Assembly (NCBI GenBank): GCA_045643425.1
Contig: JAZUKW010000115.1
Coordinates: 1 to 5,953 of the forward strand
Direction: 5' to 3'
Origin: RGIG426 sp045643425
GTDB lineage: Bacteria > Bacillota > Clostridia > Oscillospirales > Acutalibacteraceae
Length of the DNA: 5,953 nucleotides
This document shows positions 1-5,835 of this stretch, in pieces. Numbering within the stretch: position 1 is the first letter of the stretch; each line of letters begins with the position of its first letter. Below the pieces are notes generated by a model. That model had not been told where the DNA came from. It ran no database searches and saw nothing but the letters and a program-made list of their open reading frames with translations. The translations under genes were made by a program, and so were the position numbers.

Positions 1-2222
1 GCGGGGAGCGCTTCGTCCACCGCCATGCCGCGCAGGTCGAGTTCGAGCCCCGTGCCGCGCGCCCGTCCGAGTTCCGTCGAGGAGTCGCCGGAAACGGCGG
101 GTTTGGCGGTGCGGTATTTTTTCGTGGCTTTTTCCGTCTGCTTTTTGGCGCTTGCCGCCTCGCACAACCGCAAATTCGCAAGCGGCACACGGGTGCGCAC
201 CACGCCGGCTTGCACTTCCACGAGGTCGTCTTTGTCCGGCAGGGACAGCACCGTGCCCTCTTTGCCGAGGTCGGCGAGCGTGACCGCATCGCCCACTTTC
301 AGCGGACGGGGCAATACGTACAATTCCGCAACAGCGGGCGCTTCCACCGGATCAAGCGCGTCTTCCATTTTGGACAACTGCCGCCGCAGTTTCGATTTGG
401 CGGCGGTGGCGTTGGCGGAAAAATCCGCGGCGTTTTTCTGCTTTTTCAGCCGGTCTAACTCCTCAATCAGCCGTTCGGAGTCGAGCCGCGCCCGCTCCAC
501 GATTTTTTTCGCTTCGGCGCGGGCTTCCTCCAGCGCTTTTTGGCGCTCTTTTTCCAACGCTTCCGCCCGCGCTTTGGCGGCGGAGGCGTCACGCTCGGCG
601 GCGGAGCGGGATTGCTTGGCATCGGCTAATTCTTGTTCCAGCGCGTGGCGCTGTTCGTCAAGACGCACCACCACGTCCTCCATTTTGCGGTCGTTGCCGG
701 ACACGAGCGCGCGGGCGCGCTCGACAACGTCGGGGGTGATGCCGAGCCGTTCGGAAATGGCAAAGGCGTTCGAGCGGCCGGGAACGCCGACCAGCAAGCG
801 GTACGTAGGCCGCAGCGTGGCGACGTCGAACTCACAGCTGCCGTTTTCCACGCCGCTTTCGTGAACGGCGTAGGCTTTCAGCTCCGCATAGTGGGTGGTG
901 GCGACGATCTTGGCGCCCTGCTCGCGCAGACGCTCCAAAATGGCAACCGCCAGCGCCGCACCCTCAACGGGGTCGGTGCCGGCGCCCAGCTCGTCAACCA
1001 ACACAAGACTGCGGTAGTCGGCGGCGGCGAGAATGTCGATCAAATTCGTCATGTGGGCGGAGAAGGTGGAGAGGGATTGCTCGATCGACTGCTCGTCGCC
1101 GATGTCCACCAGCACGCGGGAAAAAATCGAAACGGTGCTGTCGTCATCCACCGGGGGAAGCAGGCCGCACAAGGTCATCAGCGTCAACAAACCTACGGTT
1201 TTCAGCGTGACGGTCTTGCCGCCGGTGTTCGGGCCGGTGATCACCAGCGTGTCGAACGCGCCGCCCAGCTCCACGTCGATGGGAACGACGGTTTTCGGGT
1301 CGATCAGCGGGTGGCGCGCATGGCGCAGCTTTATGTACCCGTCCTCCCGCAGCGCGGGACGAGTGGCTTTCATTTTGTCGGCCAGGCGGGCTTTGGCGAA
1401 AATCAGATCCAGCGCCACCACCTGCTCGTAGCCGGCACAAAGCGAGCCGCAGGCTTCGCCCACCTCGGCGGAAAGTGCCGCAATAATGCGGTCGATCTCC
1501 ACCTGCTCCTTGGCGGCGAGCAGACGCAGCTCGTTGTTGGCCTCCACCACCGCCATCGGCTCCACGAACACGGTTGCGCCCGACGAGGACGCGCCGTGGA
1601 TAAGACCGGCGACCTCCGAGCGGCATTCCGCTTTAACGGGGACGACGAACCGCCCCTCGCGCAGGGTGACGATCGGGTCTTGAAGCGCTTTTTGGTAAGA
1701 GGGCGAGCGGATGAGCTTGTCGAGGCTCTCGCGCACACGGGAAGCGGCGGCGCGGCTTTTGCGGCGCAGGGAGGCAAGCTCCGGGCTCGCGTTGTCGGCG
1801 ACCGTGTCCTCCGCCAAAATGGCGTGGGTGATCTTTTCTTCTAAGAACTTGTTGGGCAAAATGCCGTCCAGCACGCGGTCTAAAACGGTTTCGCCCTCTA
1901 AATGGGTGCGCCAGCCGGCGATCGCGCGGAATACCCGCAGCAGCTCCGCCACGTCCAGCAGCTCCCGCAAGGACAGCGGAGCGCCGGTTTGGGCGCGTTT
2001 GGCGGCGCCGCAGACGTTGCGAATGCCGCCGAGCGAGGGCGCGCCGTGCCGCAACAGCAGGGACTGCGCCTCGGACGTTTCGTCTAAGCGGCGGGTGACC
2101 TCGTGCTCGTCCGTCGAGGGAGTCAGCGCGCGCGCTTGTGCCGCTGCGCCCGCCGACGCCGTTTCGGCGGCGAGCAGATCCAGCACTTTCGGCAGCTCCA
2201 GCGCGATTTCGTACCGTGTCAC
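1..2222 (-). CDS. mutS2: Endonuclease/ATPase MutS2 (partial, C-terminus beyond window)
   Basis: This is a MutS-family ATPase of the MutS2 branch, which lacks the mismatch-recognition domain of MutS. Family members suppress recombination and, in Bacillus subtilis, act on collided ribosomes. The 740 visible codons give an N-terminal helical core, then a Walker A motif GPNTGGKT at residues 330-337, the STFSAHMTN signature, and a Walker B LVLVDELGAGTDP with D410-E411. A charged Ala/Glu/Arg-rich coiled coil spans about 500-620. A small beta-rich KOW-like segment (about 637-683) and a basic, low-complexity linker follow. The start of the Smr nuclease domain, LDLRG at 728-732, is the last thing visible. 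Family length is about 780-790 residues, so roughly 45-60 residues, including the Smr HGxG motif, lie off the left edge. The start is GTG at 2222, with an excellent AAGGAGGTG ribosome site just upstream. The gene lies downstream of recO but behind a terminator hairpin. The open end is a window cut, not a broken gene. Confidence 0.96.
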   Translation of the reverse strand, partial: MTRYEIALELPKVLDLLAAETASAGAAAQARALTPSTDEHEVTRRLDETSEAQSLLLRHGAPSLGGIRNVCGAAKRAQTGAPLSLRELLDVAELLRVFRAIAGWRTHLEGETVLDRVLDGILPNKFLEEKITHAILAEDTVADNASPELASLRRKSRAAASRVRESLDKLIRSPSYQKALQDPIVTLREGRFVVPVKAECRSEVAGLIHGASSSGATVFVEPMAVVEANNELRLLAAKEQVEIDRIIAALSAEVGEACGSLCAGYEQVVALDLIFAKARLADKMKATRPALREDGYIKLRHARHPLIDPKTVVPIDVELGGAFDTLVITGPNTGGKTVTLKTVGLLTLMTLCGLLPPVDDDSTVSIFSRVLVDIGDEQSIEQSLSTFSAHMTNLIDILAAADYRSLVLVDELGAGTDPVEGAALAVAILERLREQGAKIVATTHYAELKAYAVHESGVENGSCEFDVATLRPTYRLLVGVPGRSNAFAISERLGITPDVVERARALVSGNDRKMEDVVVRLDEQRHALEQELADAKQSRSAAERDASAAKARAEALEKERQKALEEARAEAKKIVERARLDSERLIEELDRLKKQKNAADFSANATAAKSKLRRQLSKMEDALDPVEAPAVAELYVLPRPLKVGDAVTLADLGKEGTVLSLPDKDDLVEVQAGVVRTRVPLANLRLCEAASAKKQTEKATKKYRTAKPAVSGDSSTELGRARGTGLELDLRGMAVDEALP

Positions 2223-2227
2223 AGCGA

Positions 2228-2236
2228 CACCTCCTT
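2228..2236 (-). promoter_or_regulatory. Ribosome binding site of mutS2
   Basis: The minus strand reads AAGGAGGTG, a nine-base match to the 16S anti-Shine-Dalgarno, with the AGGAGG core ending 7 bases before the GTG at 2222. It decides the GTG start: the next codons read TRYEIALELPK, matching the usual MutS2 beginning. Confidence 0.85.
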
Positions 2237-2252
2237 GCAAAACAGTGTTAAC

Positions 2253-2290
2253 AAAAAACTACCCCCGAAACAATTACGGGGTATTTTTTG
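2253..2290 (-). terminator. Intrinsic terminator after recO, bidirectional in form
   Basis: On the minus strand a TACCCC arm (2278-2283) pairs with GGGGTA (2260-2265). A further G-C pair (2277 with 2267) forms if one base, 2266, bulges out. The loop is A/T-rich and a run of six T follows at 2253-2258. The mirror-image run of six T on the plus strand (2284-2289) makes the element look bidirectional. The recO stop codon (2274-2276) lies in the loop, so a ribosome finishing recO could disturb folding. Only leftward genes flank it, so the minus-strand reading is the relevant one. Confidence 0.7.
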
Positions 2291-3032
2291 GTTTAAGCGA
2301 TTCGACCTCGTGATAAAACGAGAGTGTGGAAAAATCCCGGTTGAGCTGGGCCAGCAAAAACCGCTCGGTGACTTGGCCGAGGGCGTCCAGCTCGTTGTCG
2401 GGGACGGTGAACGAGAAAATCTTTTTCGGCGGGGCGCTCACGATGAACCGCAGAGCGGTCAGCACCGTGGGCGAGAGGGGGAAGCTGTCTAATCCCACAC
2501 CGCAATCGCGGCAGGTGAGCGTTCCCTCCCGCACCGACAAGGACAGCTCTTCCGCGCCGCCGCAGCGACGGCAGGCGGTCAGCTCCGGGGCAAACCCGGC
2601 CAGCGTCAGCAAGCGCAGCTCGGTGACGGCTTTGATAAGGCGGGGGTCTTTTTTGCCCTCCGCCAAAAGATGTAAGGCGTTGAGCAGCAAATGTAAAAGG
2701 TCGCCGGCGGGTTCTTCCTCCGGCGCCAGCACCGTGGCGAGCTCACAGAAATACTGTCCGAGCGTCACGGCGGCAATATCGCTCTTTAAGTCGAAAAACA
2801 CGCGCAGCGGCTCGGCCTCCGTCACCGTCAGCACGCCGCTTTTGGTTTCGCTCAGCGTCAGGCGCGAGTAGGTGAGCAGAGCGGTGGCCGCGCCCTTGCG
2901 GCTTTTCAGGTGGTTGGCGCCGCGAGCGGACGCGCGCACAAGGCCCCGCTCCTCCGTCAGCACCAGCAGAAAGCGGTCGGCTTCACCGACGGGGTAGGTG
3001 CGCACGATCAGCGCATCGGTTTTGAGTAACAC
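2274..3032 (-). CDS. recO: DNA repair protein RecO
   Basis: RecO is the recombination mediator that works with RecF and RecR to load RecA onto SSB-coated single-stranded DNA during gap repair and RecF-pathway recombination. The 252-residue product has the family's usual length. The N-terminal OB-fold (about 1-80) begins LLKTDALIVRTYPVGEADRFL, the typical opening of RecO with its 'GE.D' signature. A helical domain follows, with a four-cysteine zinc finger at C154, C157, C174 and C177 (CxxC-x16-CxxC). I place the start at GTG 3032 because an AAAAGGAGGA site lies 8-9 bases upstream and family similarity begins there; extending to the GTG at 3095 would add a basic tail with no similarity. The first 50 bases overlap the 3' end of the YqzL-like gene in another frame, suggesting translational coupling. 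The gene is probably co-transcribed with era and ends in a terminator hairpin that includes its stop codon. Confidence 0.95.
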   Translation of the reverse strand: MLLKTDALIVRTYPVGEADRFLLVLTEERGLVRASARGANHLKSRKGAATALLTYSRLTLSETKSGVLTVTEAEPLRVFFDLKSDIAAVTLGQYFCELATVLAPEEEPAGDLLHLLLNALHLLAEGKKDPRLIKAVTELRLLTLAGFAPELTACRRCGGAEELSLSVREGTLTCRDCGVGLDSFPLSPTVLTALRFIVSAPPKKIFSFTVPDNELDALGQVTERFLLAQLNRDFSTLSFYHEVESLKPKNTP

Positions 3033-3135
3033 CGGCCGTTTCCTCCTTTTCCGCGGTGACGGCGCGACGATAGCGTAAATAATCGTCCACCGCACCGGTT
3101 TTTAAAAACGTCTGCCAATATCCCTGCGCATCCAT
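2983..3135 (-). CDS. YqzL-like small protein (50 aa), overlaps recO
   Basis: A 50-codon gene lies between era and recO. It starts at ATG 3135 and ends at TGA 2983-2985. The N-terminal half, MDAQGYWQTFLKTGAVDDYL, resembles the YqzL family: an aromatic W-x3-F core, then 'KTG.V..YL', a pattern found in short Firmicutes proteins encoded in exactly this position. YqzL has no established function that I know of. Family members are often about 45-50 residues. Here the second half (after about residue 28) is read through the recO ribosome site and the first recO codons in a different frame, so its sequence is constrained by recO and may not matter itself. Upstream is a moderate AAAGGGG site 9 bases from the ATG. 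Likely role by context: a co-translated small protein of the era-recO operon. Family assignment is by eye and moderate. Confidence 0.68.
   Translation of the reverse strand: MDAQGYWQTFLKTGAVDDYLRYRRAVTAEKEETAGVTQNRCADRAHLPRR
3041..3050 (-). promoter_or_regulatory. Ribosome binding site of recO inside the YqzL-like gene
   Basis: The minus strand reads AAAAGGAGGA, 8-9 bases before the recO GTG at 3032. It fixes the recO start and lies within codons 29-32 of the overlapping small gene, so ribosomes translating that gene pass over it. Confidence 0.82.
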
Positions 3136-3144
3136 TTCACAACG

Positions 3145-3156
3145 CCCCTTTCGGGG
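3145..3156 (-). promoter_or_regulatory. Small GNRA-type hairpin over the YqzL-like ribosome site
   Basis: The minus-strand RNA reads CCCC-GAAA-GGGG, a perfect four-pair G-C stem closed by a GAAA (GNRA) tetraloop. The GGGG arm is the only Shine-Dalgarno-like sequence for the ATG at 3135. The hairpin could therefore mask that site, or mark a processing point between era and the small gene. The structure is seen in the sequence; any regulatory effect is inference. Confidence 0.35.
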
Positions 3157-3194
3157 TTACTTTGTGCGAAACGGACGGCAGGTATGCACGGCGG

Positions 3195-4109
3195 TCAGTC
3201 TTTTTCGATCGTAAACCCGAATTCACCGAGCGCGCCTTGACGGTTGCGCCAGTCGGGCTTCACCTTGACCCAGCATTGCAGGTTGACCTTGGCGTCCAGC
3301 ATCTGCTCCATATCGGCGCGGGCGCGGGTGCCGATTTCTTTGAGCATGGCGCCCTTTTTGCCGATGACCATGCCTTTGTGGCTCTCGCGCTCACAGTAGA
3401 TGGTGGCTTCTACGTCCACGACCGTGCCGGTCTTGCCCTCGTGCTCGCCCATGCGCTCAATGACGACGGCGATGCCGTGCGGGATCTCCTGCTGCAACAG
3501 CTGCAGCATTTTTTCGCGGATCAGCTCGGCGGCGATCACGCGCTCCGGCTGGTCGGTGACGGCGTCATCCGGGAAAAAGTGGGGGCTTTCGAACGCATAG
3601 TCGGAAAGCGCGGCTCTCAAATCGTCCACCCCTTCGCCGGTCACGGCGGAAAGCGGCAGGATCGCGTCGAAATCATAGGCATCCTTCCACGCGGCGATAC
3701 AGGCGAGCAGGTTTTCCTTTTTTTCCACCAAATCGATTTTGTTGATGACAAGCACCGCGGGCAGCTGCTCTTTTTTCAGCCGTTCGAGCAGTTCCTGCTC
3801 CTGGTCGCGGATCTCGGCGGTGGGCTCCACCACCAAAATCGCGCCGTCCACCCCGGAGACCGCCTCGGCGATCGAGCGAACCATAAAGTCCCCCAGCTTT
3901 GTGCGGGGACGGTGCGCGCCGGGGGTGTCGAGGAACACGAGCTGAAGGTCACCCTCGGTGGAAACGCCCATAATGCGGTTGCGCGTGGTCTGCGGCTTGT
4001 CCGAAACAATGGCCACCTTTTGCCCCACCAAACGGTTGAGCAGCGAGGATTTTCCCACGTTCGGGCGTCCGATCAGCGCCAAAAACGCGCTGCGTGTAGT
4101 TTCAGCCAT
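3195..4109 (-). CDS. era: GTPase Era
   Basis: Era is an essential cytosolic GTPase that binds the 3' end of 16S rRNA and controls late 30S subunit assembly. The 304-residue protein matches the family length of about 300. The G domain shows G1 GRPNVGKS at 14-21, switch-I/G2 PQTTRNR from 39, G3 DTPG at 61-64, G4 NKID at 123-126 and G5 SAV at 154-156. The C-terminal KH RNA-binding domain carries VIGKKG at 249-254, followed by the LKEIGTRAR helix and a conserved W-x-K-V-K-P-D-W-R region. The ATG at 4109 begins directly before the first strand of the G domain. Its ribosome site, GGGGG (4116-4120) 6 bases upstream, is unusual, so reading may partly depend on coupling to ybeY, which ends only 15 bases before. 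The neighbours ybeY and recO are the standard Firmicutes context. All key motifs are intact. Confidence 0.98.
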   Translation of the reverse strand: MAETTRSAFLALIGRPNVGKSSLLNRLVGQKVAIVSDKPQTTRNRIMGVSTEGDLQLVFLDTPGAHRPRTKLGDFMVRSIAEAVSGVDGAILVVEPTAEIRDQEQELLERLKKEQLPAVLVINKIDLVEKKENLLACIAAWKDAYDFDAILPLSAVTGEGVDDLRAALSDYAFESPHFFPDDAVTDQPERVIAAELIREKMLQLLQQEIPHGIAVVIERMGEHEGKTGTVVDVEATIYCERESHKGMVIGKKGAMLKEIGTRARADMEQMLDAKVNLQCWVKVKPDWRNRQGALGEFGFTIEKD

Positions 4110-4124
4110 AATATACCCCCAAAT

Positions 4125-4643
4125 TCAATCTGCGTCGGCGGGAGACTCCACCAGCGAGTCCTCGCGCGAAAGGCCCAAAAGGGACATGACCGCCTCTTCC
4201 TTTTCGCGCATCCGCATGGCTTCGAGACCGCCGTTTACGTGGTCATAGCCGAGCAGGTGCAAAACGGAGTGGACGGTCAGATAGCCGACCTCGCGCTGCA
4301 GCGAGTGGCCGAACTGCGCCGCCTGCTCCTGGGCACGTTCAAACGACAGCACCACGTCGCCGAGCAGCGCCGCGCCGGTGGCGGGATCGTGGTCGTAGAC
4401 GCCGTTTTCGCCGAGCGGGAAGGACAGCACGTCGGTGGCGCTGTCCACCTGACGGAATTGCAGGTTCAGCTCATGGATGCGGGCGTTGTCCACGAACGAC
4501 ACGTCGATGGCGGCCGGCTCGGGGAAATTTTCGTTTTGCAGCGTAGCCTCACAGCACCGGCGAATGAGCAGACGGGTGCCGGCGGGAACGCGAACGACCT
4601 TTTGTTGGTTTTCAATGGTTACCTTTGCTTTTGCTTTTGCCAT
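4125..4643 (-). CDS. ybeY: Endoribonuclease YbeY (16S rRNA maturation factor)
   Basis: YbeY is a zinc-dependent single-strand endoribonuclease that takes part in 16S rRNA 3'-end maturation and 70S quality control, and is functionally linked to Era. The 172-residue protein carries the diagnostic Hx3Hx5H metal motif at H125, H129 and H135 (HSVLHLLGYDH). It also has the preceding conserved blocks VSFVDNARIHELN (48-60), TDVLSFP (70-76) and LLGDVVLS (93-100). I chose ATG 4643 because AAAGGAG (4651-4657) lies 7 bases upstream. Starting at ATG 4697 would add 18 basic residues with only a weak GAGG site and a longer overlap with phoH. The first 32 bases overlap the end of phoH, indicating translational coupling. 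The N-terminus has a lysine-alanine alternation (MAKAKAK) produced by a short hexamer repeat. The last 15 residues are acidic and probably variable. Confidence 0.96.
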   Translation of the reverse strand: MAKAKAKVTIENQQKVVRVPAGTRLLIRRCCEATLQNENFPEPAAIDVSFVDNARIHELNLQFRQVDSATDVLSFPLGENGVYDHDPATGAALLGDVVLSFERAQEQAAQFGHSLQREVGYLTVHSVLHLLGYDHVNGGLEAMRMREKEEAVMSLLGLSREDSLVESPADAD

Positions 4644-5637
4644 TTTGAGACTCCTTTCGGTGAGTAGTGGTGGAGTTTTTCTGCTTTTTGGTTTCATAGG
4701 CCTCGTAGGCGGCGACGATCCGCTGCACCAGCGGGTGGCGCACCACGTCCTTTTGCGTCAGCGTGCAGATCGCGACGTCCTCGACGCCGTCCAGCACGCG
4801 CATCGCTTCTTTGAGACCGCTTTTGGCGGTGCCGGGCAGGTCGATCTGGGTCGCGTCGCCGGTGACGACCATTTTGGAGTTGAAGCCGAGGCGGGTGAGA
4901 AACATTTTCATCTGCTCCGGCGTGGTGTTCTGCGCCTCGTCCAAGATGATGAAGCTGTCGTCCAGCGTGCGGCCGCGCATATACGCGAGCGGCGCGATCT
5001 CGATGTTGCCGCGCTCCAAGTAGTTTTGGTACGTCTCCGCGCCGAGCATATCGAACAGCGCGTCATACAGCGGGCGCAGGTAGGGATCGACCTTCGATTG
5101 CAGGTCGCCCGGCAGAAAGCCCAGCTTTTCGCCGGCCTCTACCGCGGGGCGGGTGAGGATGATGCGGTTGACCTCTTTGGCGCGAAAGGCGTTGACCGCC
5201 ATCGCCACGGCGAGATACGTCTTGCCGGTACCGGCGGGGCCGACGCCCAGCACAACGGTGTGGTGCCGCAGCGCATCGACGTATTGCTTTTGGCCGAGCG
5301 TTTTCGGCTTGACAGGCTTGCCCTTCGCGGTGATCACCACGTTGTCCTCCGCCAGCTCCGAGAGGCCGGCATCGCCGCCCTCGTCCACTAACATCAGCAC
5401 GTAGCGCACGTTTTGCTCGCCGATGGGCTCGCCGCGGTTGATAAGCAACAAAAGCCCGTTGACGGCACGTACCGCTTTGTCGACCGCCTCCGCCTCGCCG
5501 GTGATTTTCAAATCGCCGCCGCGAATGAGAACGTCAACGCCGTAGTGCTGTTCAATCAGCCGCACGTTTTCGTCAAAACTGCCGAACAGGGACACCGCCT
5601 GCTCCATGCGTTCGATGTTGATGACTTGCTCGGTCAT
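4612..5637 (-). CDS. phoH: PhoH-like ATPase
   Basis: This is a PhoH-family P-loop ATPase, related to superfamily 1 helicase cores and associated with RNA metabolism. The name comes from the phosphate-starvation gene of E. coli, but phosphate control cannot be assumed here. The 341-residue protein has an N-terminal KH-like small domain (about 15-65, with VDVLIRGGDLKITGE). The ATPase follows: GQKQYVDAL at 115-123, Walker A GPAGTGKT at 133-140, the LTRPAVEAGEKLGFLPGD block at 161-178, Walker B FIILDEAQN at 229-237, and the downstream TPEQMK and VTGDATQIDLP motifs. The tail is basic and hydrophilic (KSKSKGNH). The start at ATG 5637 has a GAGGAGG site 6 bases upstream and sits about 27 bases after the predicted transcription start. 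An ATG at 5661 would leave almost no leader. It heads the ybeY-era-recO transcript and overlaps ybeY by 32 bases. Confidence 0.97.
   Translation of the reverse strand: MTEQVINIERMEQAVSLFGSFDENVRLIEQHYGVDVLIRGGDLKITGEAEAVDKAVRAVNGLLLLINRGEPIGEQNVRYVLMLVDEGGDAGLSELAEDNVVITAKGKPVKPKTLGQKQYVDALRHHTVVLGVGPAGTGKTYLAVAMAVNAFRAKEVNRIILTRPAVEAGEKLGFLPGDLQSKVDPYLRPLYDALFDMLGAETYQNYLERGNIEIAPLAYMRGRTLDDSFIILDEAQNTTPEQMKMFLTRLGFNSKMVVTGDATQIDLPGTAKSGLKEAMRVLDGVEDVAICTLTQKDVVRHPLVQRIVAAYEAYETKKQKNSTTTHRKESQNGKSKSKGNH
4623..4640 (-). repeat. Three-copy hexamer repeat in the phoH/ybeY overlap
   Basis: The minus strand holds GCAAAA, GCAAAA and GCAAAG in direct succession. Because the two genes overlap here in different frames, the same bases encode lysine-serine alternation at the end of PhoH and alanine-lysine alternation at the start of YbeY. 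A gain or loss of one six-base unit would keep both frames open and lengthen or shorten both termini by two residues. Confidence 0.75.
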
Positions 5638-5670
5638 ACCGCGCCTCCTCTTTTCGGACATATATAGTAC

Positions 5671-5699
5671 AGTATACCACCTTTTTTCGCGTTTGTCAC
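5671..5699 (-). promoter_or_regulatory. Sigma-A type promoter of phoH
   Basis: On the minus strand a -35 box GTGACA (5694-5699, five of six to consensus) and a -10 box TATACT (5671-5676, five of six) are separated by exactly 17 bases. Transcription should start near 5664, giving a leader of about 27 bases that includes the phoH ribosome site. Upstream of the -35, about 5700-5722, lies an A/T-rich block that could serve as an UP element in an otherwise GC-rich region. This is the best promoter in the window and probably drives phoH-ybeY-era-recO. Confidence 0.78.
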
Positions 5700-5732
5700 C
5701 CTTTTGTGTAAATTTTTGAAAAACCCTGCCGA

Positions 5733-5758
5733 CCGCGTCCGTTTTTAAATTGACGCGG
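5733..5758. repeat. Inverted repeat in the divergent phoH / DUF3343 intergenic region
   Basis: CCGCGTC (5733-5739) and GACGCGG (5752-5758) are perfect 7-base inverted arms around a 12-base A/T-rich spacer. An alternative pairing, GTCCG (5737-5741) with CGGAC (5756-5760), uses partly the same bases. The right arm overlaps the -35 position of the candidate rightward promoter. No T run follows on either side, so it does not look like a terminator. An operator or an RNA stem are both possible. Confidence 0.45.
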
Positions 5759-5784
5759 ACAAGGGGGCGGCGCGCGCATATAGT
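5756..5784 (+). promoter_or_regulatory. Candidate promoter of the rightward DUF3343-like gene
   Basis: A -10 box TATAGT (5779-5784, five of six) lies 17 bases after CGGACA (5756-5761, four of six to a -35 box). Transcription would begin near 5791, leaving a leader of about 45 bases before the ATG at 5836. A closer -35 match, TTGACG at 5750-5755, would need a 23-base spacer and is less likely. The spacer is very GC-rich, which argues for modest strength. Confidence 0.4.
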
Positions 5785-5835
5785 GATGGTAGAACGCAAG
5801 AGTTTGCGAAAACAAGGCAAGGAGGCGTTTTTTCG

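Noticed and set aside
1..60. Possible truncated or broken mutS2
   Set aside because: The frame stays open to the first base of the window and the Smr domain has just begun, so the cut is the window edge and not a mutation.
633..1844. Long open frame on the plus strand (403 codons) opposite mutS2
   Set aside because: It runs opposite the Walker A, Walker B and coiled-coil regions of mutS2. The composition is a mirror of that gene, and no recognisable motif or ribosome site is present.
3033..3095. Extension of recO to a GTG at 3095
   Set aside because: The extra 21 residues are basic with no RecO similarity, and the best ribosome site serves the GTG at 3032.
3162..4667. Long open frame on the plus strand (501 codons) opposite era and ybeY
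   Set aside because: It is antisense to two genes with full sets of catalytic motifs, has low-complexity His/Val/Gly/Arg-rich composition and no family resemblance. Long antisense frames are expected in GC-rich DNA.
4644..4697. Extension of ybeY to an ATG at 4697
   Set aside because: It has only a weak upstream site and the added residues are unlike YbeY. The AAAGGAG before 4643 is much better.
4477..5391. Open frame on the plus strand (304 codons) opposite phoH
   Set aside because: It is a shadow of the phoH ATPase region with a composition typical of antisense frames; no domain is recognised.
5750..5755. TTGACG as the -35 box of the rightward gene
   Set aside because: The nearest good -10 box, TATAGT at 5779, would be 23 bases away, too far for a normal promoter. 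The weaker CGGACA at 17 bases fits better.
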